Assembly: GCA_965238305.1 (NCBI GenBank)
Contig: CBDEHK010000001.1
Span: 1,736,001 to 1,800,000, forward strand
Direction of reading: 5' to 3'
Length of the DNA: 64,000 nucleotides
From: CBDCGJ01 sp965238305
GTDB taxonomy: Bacteria > Pseudomonadota > Alphaproteobacteria > GCA-2731375
The notes under the pieces were generated by a model. It saw only the letters and a program-made list of their open reading frames with translations. It was not told where the DNA came from and ran no database searches. Positions 45,252 through 54,163 of the stretch are shown in pieces; the stretch's first letter is position 1; every line of letters starts with the position of its first letter. The translations under genes were made by a program, and so were the position numbers.

Positions 45252-46223
45252 ATGTATAGTTACCTGGTTAAACGGATGATATTGATGGTGCCAACTTTGA
45301 TTGGCGCGGCGGTATTGGTGTTTTTCCTGTTACGTCTGATCCCTGGCGATATTTGTGAATTGCGGATGGCGGGTGAAGGTAGTTTCGTCGACAAAGACGC
45401 GCTTGCCGCCTGTCGTGCCCAAATCGGCATTGATCAACCGATATGGAAGCAGTTTTTGGATTTCATGGTTGGTTTCGCGACGCTTGATTTTGGCAATTCC
45501 ATGTGGACCGGACAAACCATCGGTCATGAGATCGGTTTGCGATTTGAACTATCTTTGCAAATTGCCCTGATGGCGACTTTCACCGCAATCATCATCGCCA
45601 TTCCGCTAGGTACAATTTCCGCGGTTAAACAAAATACTTTCATCGATTACTTTGTTCGTACTTTTTCCATCGCCGGCATTGCCATTCCCTCTTTCTGGCT
45701 CGGTATAATGATTATTCTGGGATTGCTTATCACCACCCAATCTTGGTTTGACACGCCGTGGATGCCACCGATCATTTATGTTCCAATTTGGGTCGATCCA
45801 TTGACCAATCTCAGCATGACGATTTGGCCCGCGGTCGCGACGGGTTATCGTTATTCCGCAGTGGCGACCCGGATGACCCGCTCTGCCCTGCTCGAGGTGT
45901 TGCGGGAGGATTATATACGCACTGCCCGGGCCAAAGGCTTGTATGAAAAACTGATTATTAACCGCCATGCCTTAAAGAATTCCCTACTGCCGGTGGTGAC
46001 CGTTATCGGCATTGAATTCGCCTTTCTGATGGGTGGCTTGGTGGTGACGGAACAAGTTTTCAACTTAAACGGTCTGGGTAAATTGTTTGTCGAGTCAGTA
46101 TCAAACAATGACTACACCTTGACCCAGGCATTGGTCATGCTGGTGGTGTTGATTTTTATTCTAACCAATTTCCTGGTGGATATTATGTATGCGTGGCTCG
46201 ACCCACGCATCCGCTATAGCTAA
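45252..46223 (+). CDS. Oligopeptide-type ABC transporter permease (DppB/OppB family)
   Basis: 323 residues from ATG 45252 (GTG 45222 in frame is possible but lies within the hairpin). The N-terminus YSYLVKRMILMVPTLIGAAVLVFFLLRLIPGD is the hallmark of DppB-type permeases. About six membrane helices follow, and the EAA loop is EDYIRTARAKGLYEKLIINRH (about residues 217-240). It forms the channel with the DppC-type partner 27 bases downstream. Confidence 0.92.
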   Translation: MYSYLVKRMILMVPTLIGAAVLVFFLLRLIPGDICELRMAGEGSFVDKDALAACRAQIGIDQPIWKQFLDFMVGFATLDFGNSMWTGQTIGHEIGLRFELSLQIALMATFTAIIIAIPLGTISAVKQNTFIDYFVRTFSIAGIAIPSFWLGIMIILGLLITTQSWFDTPWMPPIIYVPIWVDPLTNLSMTIWPAVATGYRYSAVATRMTRSALLEVLREDYIRTARAKGLYEKLIINRHALKNSLLPVVTVIGIEFAFLMGGLVVTEQVFNLNGLGKLFVESVSNNDYTLTQALVMLVVLIFILTNFLVDIMYAWLDPRIRYS

Positions 46224-46250
46224 CAAGGGCCGCAAGAAAGGTATGCACAG

Positions 46251-47144
46251 GTGACAGCCTTAACGCCTATCGATGTTGAAGACGAAGCGGTGCCGCGAAA
46301 AACTTTGCTTGGCAACGCTTGGTATTTCATGCGCAAACAACCGTTGGGCACGGCCGGGGGTCTGATTGTGGTGGTGATGATCTTCGCCGCGATACTTGCC
46401 AATCTGATCGCACCTTATGATCCCGTGGCGAATGACTTCGGCAGCATGCATTTGGCGCCCAGTGCTGAACACCTTCTTGGCACCGATCAATTCGGGCGCG
46501 ATCTGTTTTCCCGAATTATTTATGGTGCCCGAACAGCGCTCTTTGTTGGCTTTTTCTCAGCCTTTGTCGGCGGATTTCTGGGGCTGGTTCTGGGTGTATC
46601 CAGTGCCTATTTCGGCGGCCTTTTTGACCTGATATTTCAACGTGTGATGGACGTGTTCATGGCTTTCCCCTTGATCATCATGGCATTAGCGGTGGTCTCG
46701 ATCTTCGGCACCGGGACCCATAATGTGATCATTGCCATTACTATTCCATTTGTGCCGCGTTGCGCGCGGGTGGTGCGCTCCAGCGCCCTTGCAATCCGTG
46801 AAATTGCATATGTGGATGCGGCCCGGGCCTGCGGCTTCTCGCATGCGCGGATTATACTCCGCCACATGGCGCCCAATGTGGTGGCGCCGTTCTTGATCAT
46901 GTTGACCGCATTTGTTGGGCAGGCGATTTTGCTGGAGGCATCTTTGTCATATCTTGGCCTGGGCGTGCAGGAACCGACCCCGGCGTGGGGCTTGATGCTG
47001 CAGGGTGGGGCCGAAGAATATGCTGAAAGCGCGCCGTGGATTGCCGTTTTTCCGGGCTTGGCGATTACCCTGGCGGTGTTTGGCTTCAATATGTTCGGTG
47101 ATGCCTTGCGCGATGTCCTCGATCCGAAGCTGCGCAGCCGCTAG
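46251..47144 (+). CDS. Oligopeptide-type ABC transporter permease (DppC/OppC family)
   Basis: 297 residues from GTG 46251 (AAAGG upstream). The N-terminal cytoplasmic stretch, then FMRKQPLGTAGGLIVVVMI and IAPYDPVANDF, are typical of OppC_N. Six membrane helices follow. LLGTDQFGRDLFSRIIYGARTA, the EAA loop VDAARACGFSHARIILRHMAPN and SYLGLGVQEPTPAWG are all diagnostic. Last gene of the transporter. It is convergent with the hydroxyacid dehydrogenase, whose end lies 18 bases away. Confidence 0.92.
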   Translation: MTALTPIDVEDEAVPRKTLLGNAWYFMRKQPLGTAGGLIVVVMIFAAILANLIAPYDPVANDFGSMHLAPSAEHLLGTDQFGRDLFSRIIYGARTALFVGFFSAFVGGFLGLVLGVSSAYFGGLFDLIFQRVMDVFMAFPLIIMALAVVSIFGTGTHNVIIAITIPFVPRCARVVRSSALAIREIAYVDAARACGFSHARIILRHMAPNVVAPFLIMLTAFVGQAILLEASLSYLGLGVQEPTPAWGLMLQGGAEEYAESAPWIAVFPGLAITLAVFGFNMFGDALRDVLDPKLRSR

Positions 47145-47162
47145 TTTCTAACCGCGACGCCA

Positions 47163-48140
47163 TTAGCTTGGCGGCCAGGCTTCTGGATTGATCAGGTTAA
47201 TCGGCAAGCCGTTGGCATAAGCTTTTATCTGATCGAAAATGTCAGAAAATTGCAGGTCGTATTCGTCTTCAGTGACATAACCGATATGCGGTGTGCAAAT
47301 CACCTTCGGATGGGAAACCAAATCATCGCGAGAATCTGTAACAGGTTCGCTATCGAAGACATCAATTGCCGCCATGCCAGGCCGCCCCGCATTCAGTGCC
47401 GTAAGCAACTCGCCCGGCGCAATCAACCCGGCCCGCGAGGTATTGGTGAGCAGGGCATCGCTGCGCATGCGGGCAAGATCACTCGCCGTGATGCAGCCTT
47501 TTGTCTCGGGTTTAAGTCGGACATGTAGACTAACCACATCACAGTTTGCGAAAAAAGCTGCGCGGCTTGGCGCCAGCGTTACACCGTAAGCCGCGGCGCG
47601 TTGGCGACCTTCTTCGGAGGCCCACCAACAGACCTCCATGCCGAACGCCGCCGCATATCCGGCGACGGTTTTGGCAATGCGGCCATATCCATAGAGACCC
47701 AACAGCCGACCCCGCAAGGTCTTGCCGACGCCCATTTGCCAGTGGCCAGACTGCAGTGAGGTCATTTGCCTGGGAATATCCCGCATCGCACTCATGATCA
47801 ATGCCCAGGTCAGCTCGGCCGCCGCATAAGAGGGCGTGCCCGCATGCATGTCGGAGCATAGGATAACGGCGTTGCGGGTACAGGCGGCGACATCAATATG
47901 TGGATATACACTACGTTGACTAATAAGCCTTAACTTCGGCAAGCGATCAAGCAGCTCGCCAGTAATCGCCGTTCGCTCTCGAAACAACACCAGCACTTCG
48001 GTATCTTGCAGGCGCTCGGCCAAAATATCGAGGTCCTGAACATGATCGTTCCAGACCGTCACTTCAAAACAGTCCAACTTTGCGAAACTTGGCAGGCCCC
48101 GTAGGGTGTCGAAATAGTCGTCCAGAATTGTGATTTTCAT
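47163..48140 (-). CDS. D-2-hydroxyacid dehydrogenase family protein
   Basis: 325 residues. NAD-binding Rossmann motif GLYGYGRIAKTVAGYAAAFG at about residues 148-167. The catalytic Arg is in LLTNTSRAGLI, the Glu in IDVFDSEPV, and the His in ICTPHIGYVTEDEY, so the Arg-Glu-His triad of the SerA/PdxB/GyaR superfamily is complete. Substrates in this family are 2-hydroxy/2-oxo acids such as phosphoglycerate, glyoxylate or hydroxypyruvate. An SgaA-like aminotransferase at 40124, which would make hydroxypyruvate from serine, suggests a hydroxypyruvate or glyoxylate reductase role (inference). It converges on the peptide-type transporter. Confidence 0.87.
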   Translation of the reverse strand: MKITILDDYFDTLRGLPSFAKLDCFEVTVWNDHVQDLDILAERLQDTEVLVLFRERTAITGELLDRLPKLRLISQRSVYPHIDVAACTRNAVILCSDMHAGTPSYAAAELTWALIMSAMRDIPRQMTSLQSGHWQMGVGKTLRGRLLGLYGYGRIAKTVAGYAAAFGMEVCWWASEEGRQRAAAYGVTLAPSRAAFFANCDVVSLHVRLKPETKGCITASDLARMRSDALLTNTSRAGLIAPGELLTALNAGRPGMAAIDVFDSEPVTDSRDDLVSHPKVICTPHIGYVTEDEYDLQFSDIFDQIKAYANGLPINLINPEAWPPS

Positions 48141-48312
48141 TTCGCTTCCGATCTACGTCGTCTACGGTCACATCGGCTGCCAACGTGGCGGCAAGACCGC
48201 GTTTCTCAGCGGAGCATTCCATTCCCGAGAGTATTATCTGATTTGTTGGTGAATACTAGATCGTCTATATGACTGGCTTCGGCTGCAATCCCAACCGGTC
48301 CTCCGCTTTGCT

Positions 48313-48480
48313 CAAGTCCTCATCGCCGGCAGTGCCGACGATACGACCACCGTGCTGTCCGGCAATAGGCGACGTTACTTCTATATGTCCGTTACGTGAC
48401 GTAAGCGTTCCGTCTTTGTTGGAGCCCATCAGTCGCGAGTAGCCGGCGACGTCAATAACGACAATTGCCACTATTCTGTG
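48313..48480 (-). pseudogene. Class III nucleotide cyclase, N-terminal fragment
   Basis: The minus frame reads HRIVAIVVIDVAGYSRLMGS...QHGGRIVGTAGDEDL. This is the opening of the alphaproteobacterial adenylate/guanylate cyclase domain (R.LAAI..ADVVGYSRLMG.DEEGTL...EHGGRIVKT.GD). The first metal-binding Asp (VIDVAGY) is present, then homology ends in KAEDRLGLQPK before the stop at 48265. The rest of the domain is missing. The surrounding 48141-48842 holds no intact gene. It is the third cyclase piece in the window, covering a different part of the domain from the other two. Confidence 0.65.
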
Positions 48481-48842
48481 TTGTGCACATTTCGACATCA
48501 CGCACATATTGCTTCTCGGCGACGGTAAATATACGGACATGGACAATTACCCTATGTCGCCTCCTGACACGAAGCAGCTTATTTGGGCTGTGGCGTAGGT
48601 CGCCTGCTTTTGCGGGCAAAGCAGCCACTGGATTTCCAACCACCGATTTCTTGTAGATCCTGACCGGTATCCGGGGCGAAGCAGAACATAGGAACGACCA
48701 GTCAAATCGGCCGGAGTTGCCCCGAACCGGAAGTGGCCGCTGTTTGTCCAAATAGCTATTTTTGTAAGCAACCTTCCTTTTTCGGCGAAATGAAATTATA
48801 GCACCGGAAGGGTGTGTATTGATGGAAATATTCTATTGATAT

Positions 48843-49277
48843 CTAGCGTTGATATTTGATGAACGGCGTTACTTTAGCGACTTTGTCATAGAGCCTTCTT
48901 CCGGCCTCATTGAAATCTTGGGTCAGCCAGTAAACTTGGCAACAGCCATGTGCATCAGCTTTCTCATAGACGGCGCCAATTAGCCTGCGGCCAATACCCT
49001 TGCCGCGTAATTCGGTATTTGTGAAGAGGTCGACCAGATAGCATCTTGGTTCGGGCTGCCAGGTATGGCTATGAAACATGTAGGTGGTGAAGCCGACCAA
49101 TTGGCCGCTGTCATTTTCACAGACGAGGCAAAAGGGGCCATCGCTTTCGGGCCGCATCAATCGTTGCCAGGTGTTGTCGGTTGTTGCGGATAAATCCACT
49201 TCGTAATAACTCTGATAGCCTCTCCACAAAGGCTCCCACCCTTCACGATCTTCAGGTGTAGCGTTTCTGACTTCCAT
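48843..49277 (-). CDS. GNAT-family N-acetyltransferase
   Basis: 144 residues. The GNAT fold is shown by VRNATPEDREGWEPLWRGY at the N-terminus, CYLVDLFTNTELRGKGIGRRLI (beta-4 and the acetyl-CoA pyrophosphate loop, R-G-K-G-I-G), and QVYWLTQDFNEAGRRLYDKV near the end (the acceptor-side Asn and Tyr). The family acetylates amines, small molecules or protein N-termini using acetyl-CoA. It is alone on its transcript; the nearest upstream gene ends at 49492. Substrate not predictable. Confidence 0.88.
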   Translation of the reverse strand: MEVRNATPEDREGWEPLWRGYQSYYEVDLSATTDNTWQRLMRPESDGPFCLVCENDSGQLVGFTTYMFHSHTWQPEPRCYLVDLFTNTELRGKGIGRRLIGAVYEKADAHGCCQVYWLTQDFNEAGRRLYDKVAKVTPFIKYQR

Positions 49278-49491
49278 CGATATTCCCCTCTGACTGATAA
49301 AGCGGTTTGGTCGTATACGTGAAGAATTTACAAAACCAATGGTTCAAAAATCACAAGTCCGCTTCTCGCCACCTTTGAGAGGACTTGCCCAGTTTCAGCG
49401 GCCCCCTTTGATTTATCCACACAGGTGATTTCCAACGCTCCGACAATATCCTCCAACGCTTGCAGGTGCGATTGCCAAGGCGAACATACCG

Positions 49492-50274
49492 CTAGAATTC
49501 CAGAGGTAGACGCAGGTGGCGTTGGTAAATCATGTCACGATGCGCCATCAATATCGGATCGACCGCATCCTGCACCTGATCTCTTGCCTGATAAACGTCG
49601 CGCATGAATGTCGGCATCGGATTTACTGCTTCTTCCATGGGGCGGACGAGTTGGGAAAAACAAGCCCAATAAAGGTCGGCCGCCGAAAAACGGTCAGCGA
49701 CAAAATACTCACTGCCGCGCGCTTTCTGTTCATTCAGATTTTTCGCGAGCATGCTTAGAATATCCACGCAGCGTTTTGTCACCGCGTCATTGGCTTTTTG
49801 CCCTGCGCCATAACGGCCCTCCAGGATATTGGCGGATGCGTAGGTGCGTGGGTCGAGCGTCGGTGCATTCATGTCCTCGATCATTTGCAACCGCCGCATC
49901 CAGGCTAATCCCTGCTCCGCCGCCAATTCGGAAATGATCCCGAACACCGCCGCCCGCGATGCCGAATTCTTCGGCAGCAGTGCCGGTTCCGGATCAAGAC
50001 GTTCGGCCAGCATGATGATTTCCTGCCAACCAACGCGCGGAGTTTCCTCGTTATAGACGGCAACGGGTGCGTTCCTGTGGCCCGTCCAGGCGTAAAGCTC
50101 ATCATTGGCCCGGCCACCGGCTTGGCCAACAGCGATGAACGGGATTCCCTTGACTTCGAACATGTACTTTGCCGCTTGGCTCCACGGTCCGGGCACACGC
50201 ATGGTGAGCGCAAGCCGTAATCCAGGCATGTCCTTGGCGTCTTGAACTTTCGTGTACTGCATTCCGTCGCTCAT
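49492..50274 (-). CDS. Glutathione S-transferase-like protein
   Basis: 260 residues. An N-terminal thioredoxin-fold part (LRLALTMRVPGPWSQAAKYM, with FEVKGIPFIAV and NAPVAVYNEETPRVGWQEII giving the cis-Pro strand) is followed by an all-helical GST_C domain (about 110-250, with YFVADRFSAADLYWACF as the N-capping/hydrophobic staple region). No catalytic Cys is visible at the usual N-terminal site; Ser or Trp lies there (GPWSQ). The function may be detoxification or simply ligand binding. The frame could also start at ATG 50262. Confidence 0.78.
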   Translation of the reverse strand: MSDGMQYTKVQDAKDMPGLRLALTMRVPGPWSQAAKYMFEVKGIPFIAVGQAGGRANDELYAWTGHRNAPVAVYNEETPRVGWQEIIMLAERLDPEPALLPKNSASRAAVFGIISELAAEQGLAWMRRLQMIEDMNAPTLDPRTYASANILEGRYGAGQKANDAVTKRCVDILSMLAKNLNEQKARGSEYFVADRFSAADLYWACFSQLVRPMEEAVNPMPTFMRDVYQARDQVQDAVDPILMAHRDMIYQRHLRLPLEF

Positions 50275-50389
50275 GGCATGAGTTTAACGACATGGCTGGG
50301 GGAAATCTATGGGGCCGTGGATGGCTGGGCCATTGCGTGCTTCGTCGATTGTTATCGAGAGACGCTATCCCTCGTGAAACGAAAAACCT

Positions 50390-50983
50390 TTACGATGTGG
50401 ACAAAACTGGGCCATCAAGTTTTCTTGGCAACCGCGCGAGATATATGTTGATCGTATCGAATTCCGTGGAACGGTAGGATACCGCATATTTCGACCGATC
50501 CGGCTCAAAAAATACGATCGGTCGGTCCTCCATTGGTTCACCGGAGACAATATGGCCCCATAGTGAATCGCCGAGAATTTGTTTTGCGTTGTCGATATCA
50601 TAGCGTTTCATGAAGTCTCTCGTGCTCGGACCAGCGTCGATGATTTGGCTGTCGTAGCCGGCGCTAAACATTGGATCAGGACTATAATCCGGCAACCGGG
50701 CGATCGCTTCAGTTCTTCGATTGTTATATCGCATTGTGACAGCGGAATATATTCCGACGCAAAACGGAAAAAGAAAACCAAGCAGTATTGATAATATGGT
50801 TATTGCCGGCCGAATCTCAAACTCAATCAGCAGATCCGATGGGGGATCGAAGCTGCCGCGAAACCAAGGCAACAGGATTTGTCCATAAAGATTGATGAGC
50901 GAACCGACGATCAATGCCAGAATATAGGTGGAACGATCGAGCAACTTGGCACCGACAAAAATCCGAATCAACCTAATATCCAT
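50390..50983 (-). CDS. Hypothetical two-helix membrane protein
   Basis: 197 residues. Two membrane helices lie at about residues 18-40 (STYILALIVGSLINLYGQIL) and 58-82 (PAITILSILLGFLFPFCVGI). A 110-residue cytoplasmic or periplasmic C-terminal domain follows, rich in Asp, Arg and Tyr (PDYSPDPMFSAGYDSQIIDA). No family recognised. It begins 28 bases after the end of the PxDVF-repeat protein gene on the same strand, so the two are probably co-transcribed. Confidence 0.6.
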   Translation of the reverse strand: MDIRLIRIFVGAKLLDRSTYILALIVGSLINLYGQILLPWFRGSFDPPSDLLIEFEIRPAITILSILLGFLFPFCVGIYSAVTMRYNNRRTEAIARLPDYSPDPMFSAGYDSQIIDAGPSTRDFMKRYDIDNAKQILGDSLWGHIVSGEPMEDRPIVFFEPDRSKYAVSYRSTEFDTINIYLARLPRKLDGPVLSTS

Positions 50984-51011
50984 TTCGACCTCTCATTTTG
51001 TAAACCGGCAA

Positions 51012-51992
51012 CTATTGCGAAGTACGCCAATCAACTTGGTGACGCGCGCGCTTTTCGAATTCAATCAGCAAATCTTCCAACCATCGGGCTTGCTGAAAAA
51101 CGTCGGAGGGAACCTTGTCTTCGCGCGAACGAATCCTATAGCGTTTCCTGGCGCCCGCCAAAGTAGACATATGCCGCACTTCGGAAAATACCAGGGACGC
51201 AATATCATAGACATCGCTCGGACCAATATTTTGGCTGTAATCCGGATCGAAATCCAGCATGGGAATGTCAGCGAGCTCGGCAATTCGACGAATTATCGAG
51301 AGGCATTCGATTAGCTGGCGGAAGACGTCGATCGGCTGCTTTTGCTTCACATAGGCAGGCGCTTGACCGGCATCAGAGCGCCACCCGGGCGCCACCCTAT
51401 TCAAGATCTCGCGCATGTATTGATTGGTTAGCGAGACGATGGCGAAGACATCGCCAGGCGCAAATTTGTAACTTAAAATAAGGTTGATCTGACGGTTCGC
51501 CTGAACGATCGAGCGGAACACATCACTTGGGTTTTTGCTGTTATCCAGGGGCGAAACCTGCTTCAATGGTTCTAGTCCGAGCTCGCGCCTCACACAACTT
51601 AGCCGCCCCCGCGCGTTCTCCGTCAAGACCCAGACATCGCCCGACACGACCTTGTCGGGCGGCGTGATCTCGATCTTCGTTGCATGGTAAAATCCGGCCC
51701 GCCGAAATTCTTTGCACAACCGTACCGACTTGACCCAAAACGTAATCGCTTGAAAGAAGACTTCGCGGGGCGACGCGTGGCGGATGTTTATTTCCGGGCG
51801 GAGCTCGAGCGGTTTGCCGGTCGCTTGTCTGATCCGCTCGAGTTCCATTCGGATGCGCAGGGTATTCTGATAGACGTCAGGTGGCAGGATCTCTTTTGCG
51901 TCGGCTGATTGCGCTACAATGGAGACGATAAGGAAGAGTGGCAGGAGGAAAAATCGGCGTTCAAAACCAAAATATAGGTTTAGAATGTTCAT
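51012..51992 (-). CDS. Exported repeat protein with seven PxDVF units
   Basis: 326 residues from ATG 51992, chosen because it starts a credible signal peptide (RFFLLPLFLIVSIVAQSADA); the frame goes on to 52046. The mature protein is made of about seven helical units of 35-50 residues that each begin with a P-x-(D/E)-V-(F/Y) motif: ILPPDVYQ, ASPREVFF, NPSDVFRS, APGDVFAI, QPIDVFRQ, GPSDVYDI, VPSDVFQQ. Each unit continues as an amphipathic helix. This suggests a superhelical solenoid scaffold in the periplasm. I do not recognise the family. The two-helix membrane protein just downstream may anchor or partner it. Confidence 0.65.
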   Translation of the reverse strand: MNILNLYFGFERRFFLLPLFLIVSIVAQSADAKEILPPDVYQNTLRIRMELERIRQATGKPLELRPEINIRHASPREVFFQAITFWVKSVRLCKEFRRAGFYHATKIEITPPDKVVSGDVWVLTENARGRLSCVRRELGLEPLKQVSPLDNSKNPSDVFRSIVQANRQINLILSYKFAPGDVFAIVSLTNQYMREILNRVAPGWRSDAGQAPAYVKQKQPIDVFRQLIECLSIIRRIAELADIPMLDFDPDYSQNIGPSDVYDIASLVFSEVRHMSTLAGARKRYRIRSREDKVPSDVFQQARWLEDLLIEFEKRARHQVDWRTSQ

Positions 51993-52455
51993 CCATCGCC
52001 TGGGCGTCCCGAGTGCTTGAAACCAACTGACTACATCAGCATGCATTGTGGTATCGCACTTGCTCTTCGTTCCGCCGCTACTTTGATAACATCATCCTAC
52101 GCGGAATATCGGCATGTTCAAGTTATTTGCGAGTGGGGCGTAGCAATTGATATAGATGTATACAACGCGTTCTGTAGCTCTCTGCAACTTGCAATAGTGG
52201 CCGCAAAGCAGAAGTCATTAAACAATTGATCCGCTAACGCCTGGGTCCCCATGATCGTCCCATACTCCTCAACAAAACCGCTAAGAAGATGGAATTGCGC
52301 CAAGCTCACTACCGCAACCGACTTTATCAACAAAATCTGCACCAAGCGGTCATTCGAGTGCAATATTGATTATTTCCTTTTACGGGCACAATGCAGAGGT
52401 CGGCCAACAAACCATATTTGTTCCGCTAGTTGTCAGGAGCGGAAATTACGCGATC
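51993..52455. other. Intergenic stretch with one doubtful ORF
   Basis: About 460 bases. A minus-strand frame from TTG 52363 to 52118 (81 residues, VQILLIKSVAVVSLAQFHLL...) has a protein-like composition but no motif and no clear ribosome binding site. No RNA gene seen. Confidence 0.35.
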
Positions 52456-54114
52456 TCAGCCCTTTGGGCCGAACGACTCAGTATGAATTCGGTCGGCATC
52501 AATGCCATTGGCTTCCAATACATCCTGGATCTCAGCCATGAACGCTGTCGGCCCGCAAAGCAGATAATGCGCGTCGGATGTGTTTACCAAATCCTGGACG
52601 AGGTGACCGGTGACGCGACCTTCACTATCGAAATGGCTGCCGAGTTCGTCCTCGTCCCGAGGCCTGCTGTAAGCGAAATGCAATTGAATATTATTCCGGA
52701 GGTTGGCAAGTTTCCTGGTTTCCGAAGCCAACAGATGATGGGCACCATCTTTGGCCCCATGGATGAACCATACCGGGCGCTCGCCGTCTTCCTCCGCAAG
52801 GGCGTGCAGCAAGGACATCATGGGCGTGATCCCAACACCGGCACTGATCAGCACGACGGGACATTTCACACAGGGAAGCATAAGATCCTCTCCGGCAGGA
52901 TGGCGTGCATCGATGATGGCGCCGACCTGCAATTCGTCGTGCAGATGCCGAGAGGCAATGCCCATCGGCTCCCGTTTTACGGAGATCCGGTAGCGATCGG
53001 TTCTCGGTGGACCGGACAGAGAATAGGTTCGGCCGACTGAGCCGTCGATGCCCGGCACGTCTAACTCAATAGGTAGATACTGGCCGGCTTCAAAAAGCGG
53101 CAAGGGCGCGCCATCTCTTGCTTCGAACACGAAAGACGTGATTTCTTCGCTTTCTGGGATCTTCTCGATCAATCGCAAGGAGCGCACGAAGTCCGCGCTT
53201 TCCTCCCATCGCAAGGGCACGGCGGCACGGCGCTCATGAATTTCATCAGTTTCGAACGTTATGATTCGCCTGGCGCCAGGTATTCTCGCCACAGCCTCCG
53301 AGTCCCAGTCGATGACGGCGGTTCCAGTCAACTGCAACAGGCTTCCCGTCGGGAAATCGACAAACAGGAATCCGACTTTCGGATTGAGGACGATGTTCCC
53401 GAGCGTGTTGTAGTGATTGTTGCCGGCAAAATCCGGAAACTGTATCCGCCTGTCGTTAACGACTTCCACGAACCCGGGCTCGCCGCCTCGGTGCGATGCG
53501 TCCATCCCATAGGTCGGATTTTCGCCATCACCGACATAACCGCTGGCGATAAAGAATGTATCCGCCGAGACGATCCAGTCGCGCTGATCCGATGTCAATC
53601 GATCAAATTTTTCTTTGGACCCCAGTTGCGCATCATCAGCCCGGGTCCATTCGCGTTCCCGGATGTACTGGGGGCAATTACCGAAGGCCTGGTCAACGTC
53701 GAAAATCAGACGATTGTTGCTGTCCGTCCGGACACGGCCGTTGATGCGATTGCGTCGTCGGGTGGCCAATTCGATTCCGAGGAGGCCTAGATGCGCGCCC
53801 GACGAAAGCGCACCCTCAAGCGGATCGCCAGCGAGCGTCACTCCGTCCAAGACCAGCGATCCCGGGTCTGGCGAGATTATGAATCCCTCCGGTCCTGTGA
53901 GCAGCGTCACCCATGGCCGGCTATATTCGTCCAATGCCGCAGCGACCAAAAATGGAAGCGAAGTGTGGAACTCACGATGTTGCTCGGGCATGTGAGGTCG
54001 AACAACTTTGCGCGCCCACTCTTCGATATCGCGGGCGCCCATCCGTTCCTGGACGGCGTGTTCACCGTGATGGAATGGGGAATCGCCATTTGGATTTGCG
54101 ACCTGTCCGGTCAT
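52456..54114 (-). CDS. PNPOx-like flavin domain fused to ferredoxin-reductase-type oxidoreductase
   Basis: 552 residues. Residues about 40-300 form a pyridoxamine-phosphate-oxidase-like split-barrel domain (FLVAAALDEYSRPWVTLLTG, NNHYNTLGNIVLNPKVGFLF, LLQLTGTAVIDWD). Residues about 315-550 form a ferredoxin-NADP-reductase-type module: FAD-binding RTYSLSG, NAD(P)-binding VLISAGVGITPMMSLLHAL, and YLLCGPTAFM near the C-terminus. Many homologues end with a plant-type 2Fe-2S ferredoxin domain, but this one stops after HTESFGPKG, so electrons must go to a separate partner or directly to a flavin acceptor. It is the last gene of a GST/NTF2-like/flavin-reductase operon controlled by the divergent LysR gene. 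Confidence 0.82.
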   Translation of the reverse strand: MTGQVANPNGDSPFHHGEHAVQERMGARDIEEWARKVVRPHMPEQHREFHTSLPFLVAAALDEYSRPWVTLLTGPEGFIISPDPGSLVLDGVTLAGDPLEGALSSGAHLGLLGIELATRRRNRINGRVRTDSNNRLIFDVDQAFGNCPQYIREREWTRADDAQLGSKEKFDRLTSDQRDWIVSADTFFIASGYVGDGENPTYGMDASHRGGEPGFVEVVNDRRIQFPDFAGNNHYNTLGNIVLNPKVGFLFVDFPTGSLLQLTGTAVIDWDSEAVARIPGARRIITFETDEIHERRAAVPLRWEESADFVRSLRLIEKIPESEEITSFVFEARDGAPLPLFEAGQYLPIELDVPGIDGSVGRTYSLSGPPRTDRYRISVKREPMGIASRHLHDELQVGAIIDARHPAGEDLMLPCVKCPVVLISAGVGITPMMSLLHALAEEDGERPVWFIHGAKDGAHHLLASETRKLANLRNNIQLHFAYSRPRDEDELGSHFDSEGRVTGHLVQDLVNTSDAHYLLCGPTAFMAEIQDVLEANGIDADRIHTESFGPKG

Positions 54115-54163
54115 CGATGCCTCCTATTTCTTCGAATCAACTTTGCCACAAGTTACGCAAGCG

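Noticed and set aside
47539..47859. 106-codon minus frame within the hydroxyacid dehydrogenase gene
   Set aside because: Alternative register of a gene with an intact Rossmann motif and catalytic triad.
53236..53790. 184-codon plus frame opposite the flavin reductase fusion
   Set aside because: Antisense shadow; the minus-strand gene has clear FAD and NAD(P) motifs.
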